Origin: Cytophagales bacterium
GTDB taxonomy: Bacteria > Bacteroidota > Bacteroidia > Cytophagales > Cyclobacteriaceae
Reading direction: 5' to 3'
Assembly: GCA_017303795.1 (NCBI GenBank)
Contig: JAFLBR010000012.1
Span: 1-64,000, forward strand
Length of the DNA stretch: 64,000 nt
The notes beneath the pieces were generated by a model, which did no database searches, had not been told where the DNA came from, and was given only the letters and a program-made list of their open reading frames with translations. Each line of letters begins with the position of its first letter. The stretch's first letter is position 1. Both the position numbers and the translations under genes were made by a program. Below are positions 28,371 through 36,972 of this stretch, piece after piece.

Positions 28371-28423
28371 TGTATTTTATGCAAGGATGAAGGAGTACAA
28401 GTTTGAGTTATAAAAATTATAGA

Positions 28424-28482
28424 GTGGCGCATGGGGACACGCGCCACGGAAAGCTTAGCGTTCTTTGCGCCTTTGCGTGAAG
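28424..28482. repeat. Inverted repeat plus TTTGCG-type repeat words
   Basis: GTGGCGC (28424-28430) pairs with GCGCCAC (28441-28447), followed by GCGTTCTTTGCGCCTTTGCG (28458-28477). The second part belongs to a class of degenerate GCG-CTTTGCG repeat words common in intergenic DNA of this phylum (from memory). The hairpin sits between convergent genes and may end transcription although no T-tract follows on the plus strand. Confidence 0.4.
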
Positions 28483-28488
28483 AAAAAA

Positions 28489-29061
28489 CTACCGCCTCGG
28501 CTTCATCATACTTGTAATCTTTATCCCCAACATAGTAGATACCCAAGCCAATAGAATAACAAACTCTTTATACGAGCCACCCACATGTGGTAGCTCTCCG
28601 CGCACGCGGGGCAGGTAAGTCATAAAGAAGATGAACCAAACGTAATAGAGATAAATCAGAATTATAGTTTTGAATTTCTTTTCTGATAGCCGATCGGTAT
28701 CTACTTTGTATTGAAAGTACGGCATCAGAAAAATAATTGCATACGCAACAAACCCTGCGGCAAGCCTTACCGGGATTAATTCATTTCCGGAAAGCAAAAT
28801 AAACGAGAGTAACTCGCCCAGGTGAATAGCGTGGGCAATAGCAAAAATCAGAAAATACTTCTCTGAAAGAATGGCGCTTAGTTTTACATGTCTGTGATTC
28901 TGAAACAGAAAAATTAAACTGAAGATTGCCATCGAAACCCGGCCCGAGAATCGGGTAACGGCTTGCAAGGCTTCCAGCGAAGTGCCATAGTTGATAACGG
29001 CAAGTACTGCAATACTTACTTCTATGATTAGCGTACTGAGTAATGCGTTTCTAAAATTCAT
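28489..29061 (-). CDS. Integral membrane protein of unknown function
   Basis: 190 residues from the ATG at 29061, which forms an ATGA overlap with the stop of the upstream aminotransferase gene; a longer in-frame extension to 29148 would overlap that gene by ~90 bases and is unlikely. About six hydrophobic helices. Two His in the third helix region (AIAHAIHLGE, near residue 80) and a His in the preceding loop suggest possible haem or metal ligands, as in ferric-reductase-like membrane proteins, but this is speculative. The overlap implies translational coupling with the aminotransferase. Confidence 0.65.
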   Translation of the reverse strand: MNFRNALLSTLIIEVSIAVLAVINYGTSLEALQAVTRFSGRVSMAIFSLIFLFQNHRHVKLSAILSEKYFLIFAIAHAIHLGELLSFILLSGNELIPVRLAAGFVAYAIIFLMPYFQYKVDTDRLSEKKFKTIILIYLYYVWFIFFMTYLPRVRGELPHVGGSYKEFVILLAWVSTMLGIKITSMMKPRR

Positions 29062-30239
29062 GCAGCAACAATTTTTTGTAGCGATTGTAGTAAAACGGCT
29101 ACTTCGGCTTCGGTGTTGTAATAGTGTGGTGAAATACGCAACGCCCAATCTACTTGCTTGGCATCAAAATCAATCAAAGCAAAATTGCGATAACCCACAG
29201 AAGTGTTGATGTTTTGTTCGCGCAAGGCGTTTAATACATCGGGCCCTTTCCGGTTGTTGATTTTTACGGTGATGATACTGCTTTGATTTGCGCCTTTATC
29301 GAGTAAGGTTGTGTTAGGCAAGCCGGCCAACCCAGCTCTAACCTGATTACACAAGGCTAAATTTCTTTTTTGTATTTCAGCTAAGTCTAACGACAAGGCC
29401 AAATCAATCGCAGCTTTACCTCCCAGTACTAACGGATAGGGAAGTTCCCAATCTTCAAACCTGCGCGCATCCATGCGTGGCGAATATTCATCGGCCTTTG
29501 TCCACTCGGCACCTCGCAGATCAATAAACAAAGGTTCGATTTTTCGATCAATCACTTTATCGGATACAAACAGAAACCCGGCACCGCGCGGGCCGCGTAA
29601 AAATTTACGCAGGGTTGCTGTAAAGAAATCGCATTTAATTTTTTGAACATCTACCGGAATTTGTCCAGCCGATTGACAACCATCTACCAGATAATAAATA
29701 TCGCGCTCCGCACACAGTTCACCCACATGTTCTACCGGTTGTATTAACCCGGTGTTACTGGGCACATGGGTTAACGAAACTAATTTGGGATGATGCTGAT
29801 CCATCAGTCGTTTCATATCGGCTACATCCACACCGCCTTCCGGTAAACTGTTAGCGCGAATAATTTTTATGCCGAATCTTTTTTGTAATGATAAAAATGC
29901 AATCTGGTTAGAGATGTAGTCTTCATTCGCTAACAAAATTGAATCGCCCGGTTGAAAGGGAATACACGATAACGCCCGCGCAAATGAATTAGTAGCGCTT
30001 GATGTAAACGCAATGTTGCTTGCTTTGCAATTAAGAAGTTGTGCGGTTGATTCATAAAAGCTATTTATTTCATCAACTTTTAAATCGGCTGCTTCGTAAC
30101 CACCGGTTATAGCTTCTAATTGCAGGTGTTGCGTTATGGCATCTAATGCCTGTTGTGGTGGTAACGATGCTCCGGCATTGTTGAAATGAATTTTATGGTT
30201 ACAGCCAGGAGTTTGTTGGCGAAGAGTTTCTATGTTCAT
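29058..30239 (-). CDS. Class V aminotransferase-fold PLP enzyme
   Basis: 393 residues. Class V (NifS/SufS/isopenicillin N epimerase-like) fold: FNNAGASLPP (19-28), TSSATNSF (79-86), PLP-ring Asp186 in YLVDGCQSAGQ, and Schiff-base Lys212 in TATLRKFLRGPRGAG. The K-FLRGPRG motif resembles the epimerase-like and kynureninase-like subgroup rather than true cysteine desulfurases. No SSG-(K/R)-x-CG active-site Cys segment is evident, so cysteine desulfurization is not supported. The small-molecule substrate is unknown. First gene of a two-gene unit with the membrane protein it overlaps by 4 bp. Confidence 0.85.
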   Translation of the reverse strand: MNIETLRQQTPGCNHKIHFNNAGASLPPQQALDAITQHLQLEAITGGYEAADLKVDEINSFYESTAQLLNCKASNIAFTSSATNSFARALSCIPFQPGDSILLANEDYISNQIAFLSLQKRFGIKIIRANSLPEGGVDVADMKRLMDQHHPKLVSLTHVPSNTGLIQPVEHVGELCAERDIYYLVDGCQSAGQIPVDVQKIKCDFFTATLRKFLRGPRGAGFLFVSDKVIDRKIEPLFIDLRGAEWTKADEYSPRMDARRFEDWELPYPLVLGGKAAIDLALSLDLAEIQKRNLALCNQVRAGLAGLPNTTLLDKGANQSSIITVKINNRKGPDVLNALREQNINTSVGYRNFALIDFDAKQVDWALRISPHYYNTEAEVAVLLQSLQKIVAA

Positions 30240-30311
30240 GGTGGTGTTGAGTGTTAGTAGTGTCCGGTTAGCTGTTGTTAAGCATCATAGCAGAGAATTT
30301 CATTTGCCTTA

Positions 30312-30420
30312 TACCCTCACCCAGCAAAGTTTATCAGCTAGCATAATTTTCTTTACCCTCTCCCCTGGGAGAGGGAACGCGGTGACTGCGTTTACAAATG
30401 AATTTTGTTAGGGTGAGGGA
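30312..30420. repeat. Composite inverted-repeat element (CCCTCACCC ... GGGTGAGGG)
   Basis: Outer arms TACCCTCACCC (30312-30322) and GGGTGAGGGA (30411-30420) face each other about 90 bases apart, with an inner perfect palindrome CCCTCTCCCCTGGGAGAGGG (30356-30375) and an internal AACGCGGTGACTGCGTTT hairpin near 30376-30393. This is the layout of a small non-coding MITE-like or REP-like element. It fills most of the 192-base spacer between two leftward genes. Confidence 0.6.
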
Positions 30421-30431
30421 GTTTGTATAAA

Positions 30432-32819
30432 TCAGTTTTTCGGTTTCAATAGAAGTTTTCTTTCACCGCCTTCAATCTCAGGTTTGTTCATCAGCATTTT
30501 TCTGAATTTACCAGTAGCATACATCTCTGCCTGATCGCCATAATGTGCACTCATTACATTTCCCGATTGGCCGGAAGGCGAAACGGTAATGCCATTCTCC
30601 AGATCGGCAAAGTCGGTAATCTTGCGCAAGGCCGGGCCTCCATCTACATGATAGTAACCGGTAGTATCCAGACTAAAGTGAAGGTTGTTGAGTACTTCAC
30701 TTCCGCCCGGTACTTCAAATGGCCCTACATTAAAGAAGTTGCGTAATGGTTTCACCGCATCTAAGGCGTGCTTGTGTGTAAGGGTATGAATCTTTCCCCA
30801 CTTCCAGTCAGTGGCTCGTTCACCGCAAGTTGCCTTAAGCAATGCAAGTGTTTTGGTTGCAGCCTGACTAACAACCTGCGCACGGGTTTCTTTTTCATCG
30901 GTTCCTTTCACATCCCACCATGGTGAGTTTTCGTTGGCGATAAAATGTTCATAGCTGTTCTTTAAAACTGAAGTGGCTGCGATTGCTTCAAATGCGCTAT
31001 GCGAAATCTCATCGGCCATAACCAACCGCATGGTTTGCGAAAGCAGGTTATAATAAATAGAAGGTGCCGCCAGATCAGTTTTATGTTCACCGTTCCATGT
31101 TTCTAATGGCGTGATAAAATCATTGAATTCGGGTTGGTTAATTTCTTTAAGGATAGCGGCAAACTGATGGGCAATATCGGCATGCATGTGCGAGGTAACA
31201 TCCAATATTGTTGTCTTCACTTCTTCTACTGTCCACTTTTTATTTTCTTTCACCAACTCTTCAATGCGCCCCGCGCGACTGCGTGGATAATAGTAACCCG
31301 GATACAACACACCATCTACACTATCGGGTTGGTTGTTGGCCGAATAGACATAACCCCATGGTGGATTTACGGCATGTGGGTTTTTAGAAAAATCATAGAA
31401 ACCCAGGTATTCATCGTTGCCACTGGCTCCGTCTAAGAAAAATTTAGAAGCCACATGATCTGGACGGATGGGAAGTTTAGCTACCGCCCACCACGCAATG
31501 TTGCCATGTGCATCGGCATACATGAGGTTTAAGCCCGGTGCCGAAAAAAGTGACGCAGCTTTTTCTGCCTCGGCAAAATTTTGTGAATGATTCAGTTGAT
31601 ACGCAGCCTGCAATGCATGGTTGGTTTCGTGGTTGAGTAGCCACCACAACGATACTGGTTTTGTTTCATCTGTAAATTCAATGATGCCACTAATTACATT
31701 GCCGTGGGGCGTGGCCGGAATAGTTAATTCCACATCCAGTTCGCCTTTTACTTTTATAATTTCCTTCCGGAAGGTGATGTCCACCCACTCGCCTTTGTAT
31801 TTTACCTGACCATTGTCATTAGTTTCTTCATAGAAGAAATCGGTGTCATCGTTTTCAAACATGGTTAAGCCCCAGCCGGCAAAATGATTTTGTCCTAATA
31901 GGCCAAATGGAATGCCTGCAATATGATGTCCGTAAAACCGATAGCCCGGATATTCCAAATGGGCTTCGTACCAAACCGCAGGTTGTGCAAAACCTATGTG
32001 TGTATCGTTTGAAAGAATGGGTTTACCCGATGCGGTTCGATCTCCGGCAATAGCCCAGCCGTTGCTGCCTTGCCAAAGCGGTACCGGAATTTTATTCAAC
32101 GCTTCACCTAAAAATGCAATGAGCGAATCGGTAGCTTTTACTTTTCCTTTGCCATCAAAGTTTTGAATGCGCACCGCATTGGCCGGAGTTTCTACCGCAA
32201 GATCTTTGAGGTATTCAACGCCTAACTCAGTTCGGATTTTTTCTAACACCGGGTCGGCTCTTAAACCTTCGGCAAATCCAAACGACATAAATCCAACTGC
32301 GAGGTAAATGTCTTTGGGTTCGAACTCGGTTTTAGGAATACCAATAATCGAAAACTCAAGCGGTGTTTGGCCGGTACGCACAAACTCGTTAATTCCTTTT
32401 TGATAGGCGAGTGCTGCACGTTGAAAGCCCGATGTATCGGCTTGCAGAAATTTTTGCGCATGTGCTTCTGCAAATTGGTTAATACCTAACCCCCGAAAGA
32501 GTTTATCCACTTTCAGCAGGTCTTTGCCCAGCACTTCAGACAAGCGGCCGCTGGCTGCGCGCCTGATCATCTCCATCTGAAACAAACGATCTTGCGCATG
32601 TACATAACCGAGCGCAAAGTAGGCATCGGTTTCGTTTTGAGCGTAGATGTGCGGAACTCCGTATTCATCGTAATGCACGGTTACCGGTTCTTGCAATCCG
32701 CTTAGCTCAAGTTCGCCCGACAAAACCGGTTTGGTGGTTTGCAGGTAAAAGTAAACACCAATGGCAACAATGATCAACAAAGCAATCAGGCCAAGGAAGA
32801 TGCGTTTTAGAATTTTCAT
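30432..32819 (-). CDS. Penicillin acylase family (Ntn hydrolase) protein, membrane-anchored
   Basis: 795 residues. N-terminal uncleaved anchor (about 7-27), then alpha-subunit region with RDEYGVPHI-like VHYDEYGVPHIYA and GYVHAQDRLFQMEMIRRAASGRLSE (about 48-100). The autoprocessing and catalytic Ser is Ser252 in WQGSNGWAIAG; cleavage of Gly251-Ser252 would free the beta-chain N-terminal nucleophile. The oxyanion Asn region and NDTHIGF segment follow. Full-length precursor for the family. Substrates range from beta-lactams to acyl-homoserine lactones and lipopeptides; nothing here decides. Periplasmic face, monocistronic. Confidence 0.9.
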   Translation of the reverse strand: MKILKRIFLGLIALLIIVAIGVYFYLQTTKPVLSGELELSGLQEPVTVHYDEYGVPHIYAQNETDAYFALGYVHAQDRLFQMEMIRRAASGRLSEVLGKDLLKVDKLFRGLGINQFAEAHAQKFLQADTSGFQRAALAYQKGINEFVRTGQTPLEFSIIGIPKTEFEPKDIYLAVGFMSFGFAEGLRADPVLEKIRTELGVEYLKDLAVETPANAVRIQNFDGKGKVKATDSLIAFLGEALNKIPVPLWQGSNGWAIAGDRTASGKPILSNDTHIGFAQPAVWYEAHLEYPGYRFYGHHIAGIPFGLLGQNHFAGWGLTMFENDDTDFFYEETNDNGQVKYKGEWVDITFRKEIIKVKGELDVELTIPATPHGNVISGIIEFTDETKPVSLWWLLNHETNHALQAAYQLNHSQNFAEAEKAASLFSAPGLNLMYADAHGNIAWWAVAKLPIRPDHVASKFFLDGASGNDEYLGFYDFSKNPHAVNPPWGYVYSANNQPDSVDGVLYPGYYYPRSRAGRIEELVKENKKWTVEEVKTTILDVTSHMHADIAHQFAAILKEINQPEFNDFITPLETWNGEHKTDLAAPSIYYNLLSQTMRLVMADEISHSAFEAIAATSVLKNSYEHFIANENSPWWDVKGTDEKETRAQVVSQAATKTLALLKATCGERATDWKWGKIHTLTHKHALDAVKPLRNFFNVGPFEVPGGSEVLNNLHFSLDTTGYYHVDGGPALRKITDFADLENGITVSPSGQSGNVMSAHYGDQAEMYATGKFRKMLMNKPEIEGGERKLLLKPKN

Positions 32820-32858
32820 AGGTAGATATAATGGTGAAAGTTAGTTATTCTCCGTGCC

Positions 32859-32920
32859 TCTCTGTGCCTCTGTGGTTAGAAATTTTTACCACAGAGTCCA
32901 CCGAGATTTACACAGAGAGA
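32859..32920. repeat. Nested CTCTGTG inverted repeat
   Basis: TCTCTGTG (32859-32866) pairs with CACAGAGA (32911-32918), and CTCTGTGGT (32869-32877) pairs with ACCACAGAG (32888-32896), forming one two-step hairpin in the spacer between divergent genes. The words CTCTGTG and CACAGAG are repeat words seen in many Bacteroidota spacers (from memory). Confidence 0.6.
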
Positions 32921-32946
32921 AATTTTAATCAACTATCTTTAGACTT

Positions 32947-33615
32947 ATGAAATGTCTTATTCTGCTTCTTTTTCCAATCACCCTTCTCGCTCAAAACAAG
33001 TACGGCCTTACGCCAGTCAAGCTGGAAGAATACAAACAAAGCGTAAAGACTAATGCAGAAAATGAATTGGTAAATCTGGCAAGCATACCCGCTGTGGTAC
33101 TGGACATTCGCTATGCCACCCCAAATAATTTTACGGGCGAAAAAAATTACAACCTGCCCCGTGCTTACGCCCGCAAACCGGTGGCCGAAGCGTTAAAGAA
33201 AATCCAGGCCGACTTGAAACCGCAAGGGTTAGGATTAAAAATTTTTGATGGCTACCGGCCGTATTCCGCTACGGTTAAATTTTATGAAGTGTATCGCGAT
33301 ACCACCTATGTGGCCTCGCCCTACAAAGGCTCGCGGCATAACCGTGGTTGTGCGCTTGATCTTACGCTGATTGATTTAAAAACCGGTAAGGAATTGCAAA
33401 TGCCAACCGAGTGGGATTCGTTTAAGAAAGAAGCCTGGCCCAGTACACCCGTAGCCGATCCGAAAATCCGCGCCAACCGCAAGTTGTTGATTGATGCGAT
33501 GGAGAAACACGGCTTTAAAGTAAACAGTTCGGAATGGTGGCATTTTGATTTTATTGGCTGGCAGAAGTTTGCTGTAATGGATATTGATTTTGAGGAGTTG
33601 GAAAATGATTATTGA
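32947..33615 (+). CDS. D-alanyl-D-alanine dipeptidase family protein (M15D, VanX/DdpX-like)
   Basis: 222 residues. Signal peptide about 1-16 (ending LLAQ), so periplasmic. M15D signatures: DIRYATPNNF (53-62), DGYRPY with transition-state Arg104, zinc ligands His131 and Asp138 in S-R-H-N-R-G-C-A-L-D, catalytic Glu196 and third ligand His199 in EWWHFDF. It would cleave D-Ala-D-Ala dipeptides. A lone copy without vanH/vanA neighbours points to wall-dipeptide salvage, not glycopeptide resistance. A 17-bp hairpin directly follows the gene. Confidence 0.9.
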   Translation: MKCLILLLFPITLLAQNKYGLTPVKLEEYKQSVKTNAENELVNLASIPAVVLDIRYATPNNFTGEKNYNLPRAYARKPVAEALKKIQADLKPQGLGLKIFDGYRPYSATVKFYEVYRDTTYVASPYKGSRHNRGCALDLTLIDLKTGKELQMPTEWDSFKKEAWPSTPVADPKIRANRKLLIDAMEKHGFKVNSSEWWHFDFIGWQKFAVMDIDFEELENDY

Positions 33616-33629
33616 ATACAAAGAAAACA

Positions 33630-33670
33630 TGTGTATTTCTATCATATCTATTGTATGATAGAAATACACA
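33630..33670. terminator. Perfect 17-bp hairpin between convergent genes
   Basis: TGTGTATTTCTATCATA (33630-33646) pairs fully with TATGATAGAAATACACA (33654-33670) around a seven-base loop. It is AT-rich without a clear T-tract; as it lies exactly between the stops of two convergent genes it may be a bidirectional terminator or a small palindromic repeat. Confidence 0.6.
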
Positions 33671-33679
33671 ACTTATAAG

Positions 33680-34339
33680 TTAATTGGTATCCACACAAAC
33701 CATTCCCTCAGTAAAGTGAAGGCCATTTCTCAACACCTCAATATCAGCGACATATGGTCCTGGACTAGGCCATGTGAACGAAATTGGATTTCCATTTAAT
33801 TGAGTAAGATTACCATTAATGGTTATTTTCCATACGATTGTGCCTGTCGTAGATACAGAATAACTTGCATTAGCACCTACTAAAACATTACAGGGACCAT
33901 TAATCCCGTCAGAAGCACAATTTAAATTTATGAGTTCGCAATAGTTACTTGAACCGCCTCCAGTACCACCACCTCCAGTACCACCACCTCCAGTACCACC
34001 GCCTTCAGGGCATATACAGACTTGACCTTCTGTCAAAAAATTGCGCCCCTTTGCCATATAACGAACCTCCATGGCTCCAGAATTTACGCCACACGACCAA
34101 TTGACCGAAAAAGAATTTCCTCCATAACTCACGAGGTTTCCTCCAAATATTATTGGTGGTTGACTTATTGTTCCAGCAACAGAATAGTTATAGTTAATTC
34201 CACAACTGACAACACATGGTCCAGTGATGCCATCGAAGGCACAATTGAATCCAGAACATTGAGTACAAGATTGTTGACCATTTGCATTTGTTAATGCACA
34301 AGCAAAACAAATGATTAAAACTTTTAGAATCTTTTTCAT
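33680..34339 (-). CDS. Cysteine-rich secreted protein, two homologous domains with a Gly linker
   Basis: 219 residues. Signal peptide about 1-21 (ending ANGQ). Two related ~85-residue domains: the first has CSGFNCAFDGITGPCVV (28-44), the second LNCASDGINGPCNVLVG (about 143-159); both finish with an NFLTEGQVC / HFTEGMVC motif (near 103 and 212). They are joined by a (GGGTG)n linker near 115-130 encoded by a 15-bp tandem repeat. The pattern suggests Ig/PKD-like beta domains with paired disulfides. I do not recognise the family. No CHU_C or Por-type sorting tail is visible. Confidence 0.65.
   Translation of the reverse strand: MKKILKVLIICFACALTNANGQQSCTQCSGFNCAFDGITGPCVVSCGINYNYSVAGTISQPPIIFGGNLVSYGGNSFSVNWSCGVNSGAMEVRYMAKGRNFLTEGQVCICPEGGGTGGGGTGGGGTGGGSSNYCELINLNCASDGINGPCNVLVGANASYSVSTTGTIVWKITINGNLTQLNGNPISFTWPSPGPYVADIEVLRNGLHFTEGMVCVDTN
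33958..34002. repeat. 15-bp tandem repeat inside the Gly-linker coding region
   Basis: Three copies of a 15-base unit (CTCCAGTACCACCAC on the plus strand, last copy with one change) encoding GGGTG repeats in the leftward gene. Copy number could vary by slippage, changing linker length by five residues per unit without frameshift. Confidence 0.85.
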
Positions 34340-34494
34340 AACAGTTTATTTAAGTGAAATAATACTATGATGAAAATAGCAATTCACTTGTTTCAATTGA
34401 GGTTTATGTAAGTTTATTACGGTTTTTACATTAAATTGCCCTTGCTAACTATTTTTATATCATTTAGAATTTTATAATTGAATCTTTAAGAATT

Positions 34495-35565
34495 ATGGAC
34501 AAACAAAGCAAAAAATTCCTGTTCGATTATTTAAACAATGCTTCGCCTACGGGTTTTGAACAAGCCGGGCAACAGATTTGGTTAGATTACATTAAGCCCT
34601 ACACCAACGATTACATGGTGGATGTATATGGCACGGCCGTGGGTGTAATTAATCCGAAAGGCCAATACAAAGTGGTGATTGAAGCCCATGCCGATGAAAT
34701 CTCGTGGTTTGTAAACTACATTACCGAAGAAGGATACATCTACGTACGCAGAAACGGGGGTTCCGACCATCAGATTGCGCCCTCTATGCGCGTAAACATT
34801 TATGGTGATAAAGGAATCGTGAAAGGCGTATTCGGTTGGCCCGCCATCCACGTGCGCGATGCAGGCAAAGAAGAAACCCCAACCTTAAAAAATATTTTCA
34901 TCGATATTGGTGCTGAATCGAAAAAAGAAGTGGAGGCGATGGGCGTGCACGTGGGTTCTGTGGCTGTGTTTGAAGATGAGCTGATTGAACTCAATAAAAA
35001 TTATTTAACCGGTCGCGCGTTGGATAACCGCATGGGAGGTTTTATGATAGCGGAAGTTGCGCGCAGATTAAGTGAGAATAAAAAGAAACTGCCTTTCTGT
35101 TTATATGTAGTAAATGCCGTGCAAGAAGAAATTGGTTTACGCGGTGCTGAAATGATTTCTCGCAGATTGAAGCCAGACCTGGCTATTTGTACCGATGTAA
35201 CCCACGATACCCAATCGCCTATGTACAATAAAAAGGAGAGTGGTAATCTCAAATGCGGATTGGGGCCGGTGTTGTGTTATGGACCTGCAGTACAAAACAA
35301 TGTATTGAAGATGATTATTGATGTGGCGCAGAAGAAAAAGATTCCATTCCAGCGGCAGGCAGTTTCGCGCTCCACCGGAACGGATACTGATTCGTTCGCG
35401 TACTCAGCCGAAGGCGTAGCATCAGCGTTAATTTCGCTTCCGCTCAAGTACATGCACACTACTGTGGAAACCGTACACAAAGAAGACGTAGAGAATGTAA
35501 TCAACCTGATTTATGAAACCTTGCTACAGGTAAAGCCAGGGCAGGATTTTAGATATTTGAAATAG
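34495..35565 (+). CDS. M42 family metallopeptidase (glutamyl aminopeptidase/endoglucanase-like)
   Basis: 356 residues, normal M42 length. Metal-binding and catalytic motifs: EAHADEIS with His65 and Asp67, GRALDNRMGG near 177-186, VQEEIGLRGA near 207-216, ICTDVTHD near 233-240 and the last His in KYMHTTVETVHKED near 323. These are the ligands of a co-catalytic two-metal site. Family members are cytosolic dodecameric aminopeptidases that trim peptides released by proteolysis. No signal peptide. Monocistronic, with repeat-rich flanks. Confidence 0.92.
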   Translation: MDKQSKKFLFDYLNNASPTGFEQAGQQIWLDYIKPYTNDYMVDVYGTAVGVINPKGQYKVVIEAHADEISWFVNYITEEGYIYVRRNGGSDHQIAPSMRVNIYGDKGIVKGVFGWPAIHVRDAGKEETPTLKNIFIDIGAESKKEVEAMGVHVGSVAVFEDELIELNKNYLTGRALDNRMGGFMIAEVARRLSENKKKLPFCLYVVNAVQEEIGLRGAEMISRRLKPDLAICTDVTHDTQSPMYNKKESGNLKCGLGPVLCYGPAVQNNVLKMIIDVAQKKKIPFQRQAVSRSTGTDTDSFAYSAEGVASALISLPLKYMHTTVETVHKEDVENVINLIYETLLQVKPGQDFRYLK

Positions 35566-35582
35566 TCGATAGTTTTTTGGTC

Positions 35583-35614
35583 GATAGTCCATAGTTATGT
35601 TGCTATGGACTATC
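35583..35614. repeat. 12-bp inverted repeat, GATAGTCCATAG type
   Basis: GATAGTCCATAG (35583-35594) and CTATGGACTATC (35603-35614) form a perfect hairpin with an 8-base loop. A similar word is in the rRNA spacer (1908-1922) and another imperfect copy follows the next gene. Confidence 0.65.
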
Positions 35615-35640
35615 TATTATCTGAATTTGCTAAGTGATTT

Positions 35641-35946
35641 ATGGATATAGTCAGTGTGTTTACTTCTTTATTTACACTATTGCCTGAAGTAGCTGTGTTG
35701 ATACTTTGTATTTATTACTATTCGCGTACACAAGCTGAAGAGGGCTTGCTAATGTCTATTGGCAGTGGAGGCGGACTTTTAATTGGTGCGTTTTACCGTT
35801 TAATGCCCGTAATCAACATGGATTTTTTTACTGAACTATCCAATCAAAACATCTTCTTCATTACAGGAGTTATTGGCTTCTTTACTTCATCCTGTTTTGT
35901 GGTGGGACTAGGGCTTTTGATTATGAAGAAAATAAACCAGAAGTGA
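35641..35946 (+). CDS. Small integral membrane protein, unknown
   Basis: 101 residues with three hydrophobic helices (about 13-27, 38-55, 76-94) and a Lys-rich end. No family recognised. The ATG sits 26 bases after a GTCCATAG hairpin and the gene is followed by a second related hairpin, so it is a single-gene unit framed by repeats. No nearby partner. Coding status rests on length, start and codon use only. Confidence 0.55.
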   Translation: MDIVSVFTSLFTLLPEVAVLILCIYYYSRTQAEEGLLMSIGSGGGLLIGAFYRLMPVINMDFFTELSNQNIFFITGVIGFFTSSCFVVGLGLLIMKKINQK

Positions 35947-35978
35947 GTCAGTAAGTGATCTTAGTCGCAGGTTCAAGT

Positions 35979-36013
35979 CGGTAGTCCATTCAAGAATTAT
36001 AGGACTATCTACC
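35979..36013. repeat. Imperfect inverted repeat, GGTAGTCC ... GGACTATCTACC type
   Basis: GGTAGTCC (about 35980-35987) and GGACTATCTACC (about 36002-36013) pair with a small bulge. It is a relative of the 35583-35614 hairpin; together the two flank the small membrane-protein gene. Confidence 0.45.
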
Positions 36014-36025
36014 CTTTTTTAAACG

Positions 36026-36802
36026 ATGGAATTTACAGATCAGCTTTTACGTAAGATTGAGATTCCTTTTCCGCCACAGCGTATTATTTCACTTGTCCCA
36101 TCCCAAACGGAATTACTTTTTGATCTGGGTTTGGCTAGTAAAATAGTTGGGATCACGAAGTTCTGTGTTCATCCCGCGGAAGCGTTAAAGACCAAATGTA
36201 TTGTGGGTGGAACTAAAAATTTTTGGTTCGATGTAATCGATCAGTTGAAGCCTGATTTGATTATTGGCAATAAAGAAGAAAACTACGAAGATGGTATTCT
36301 CCAACTGAAAGCCCACTATCCTGTTTGGATGAGCGATGTAAATGATCTGGAAACTGCGTTAGATATGCTGCGCGGAATTGCTGCTATAACCGGTACGCAG
36401 CGTGTGGGCGCGAAATTGGTTAAGAATATTCAGAGCGCATTTGATGGCTTAACCCTGTTTCAACGCAAGCGCGTGTTGTACCTGATCTGGCATCCATGGA
36501 TGGCGGTGGGAACGAATACATTTATCCACAGTATGCTTTCGCTATTAGGGCTTGATAATGTTGTTGACCAATGTCGCTATCCGGAGCTAACCGATGAAAA
36601 TATTCAACAGTTAAACCCGGATATAGTGTTCTTATCGTCAGAGCCGTTCCCATTTAAACAAAAGCACGAATCGCAACTTAAAAAACTTTTACCCGATATA
36701 AGGGTGGTGCCTGTTGATGGCGAAATGTTTTCCTGGTATGGTAGCCGGATGTTAAAAATTCCTGATTACTTTAATAACCTTTATCAAAAAATTGATAAAT
36801 GA
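36026..36802 (+). CDS. BtuF-like helical-backbone metal-receptor protein lacking a signal peptide
   Basis: 258 residues. Clear type III periplasmic-binding-protein fold with RIISLVPSQTELLFDLGL near 19-37, VGGTKNF near 60, PDLIIGNKEEN near 75-85 and a final FSWYGSRML motif. The family usually binds cobalamin or ferric chelates for an ABC importer. Here the protein begins MEFTDQLLRKIEIPFPPQ, with no signal peptide and no lipobox, and no importer genes are adjacent. So either it works in the cytoplasm or its location is unusual; the start ATG is the only reasonable one. Confidence 0.85.
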   Translation: MEFTDQLLRKIEIPFPPQRIISLVPSQTELLFDLGLASKIVGITKFCVHPAEALKTKCIVGGTKNFWFDVIDQLKPDLIIGNKEENYEDGILQLKAHYPVWMSDVNDLETALDMLRGIAAITGTQRVGAKLVKNIQSAFDGLTLFQRKRVLYLIWHPWMAVGTNTFIHSMLSLLGLDNVVDQCRYPELTDENIQQLNPDIVFLSSEPFPFKQKHESQLKKLLPDIRVVPVDGEMFSWYGSRMLKIPDYFNNLYQKIDK

Positions 36803-36972
36803 CACGGCTAAAGTATTAAGCTTGTTATCTGTTACAATGCCAATTTAACCTTTGATTTAGGTTATTCAACGATGTTTTTTGATTGCGAATAACAGCTCTG
36901 TTTTTTTCTATTAAAAGTTTGGCTTTTCTTCGCAGACTTAAATTTTATTTAACTTTTTAAATTTATCTGTAA

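Noticed and set aside
32947..33615. Vancomycin-resistance gene cluster
   Set aside because: Only a lone VanX/DdpX-like dipeptidase is present; no vanH, vanA-type ligase or vanRS beside it.
33958..34002. CRISPR-like short tandem repeat
   Set aside because: Three 15-base units directly abutting without spacers, coding a Gly linker.
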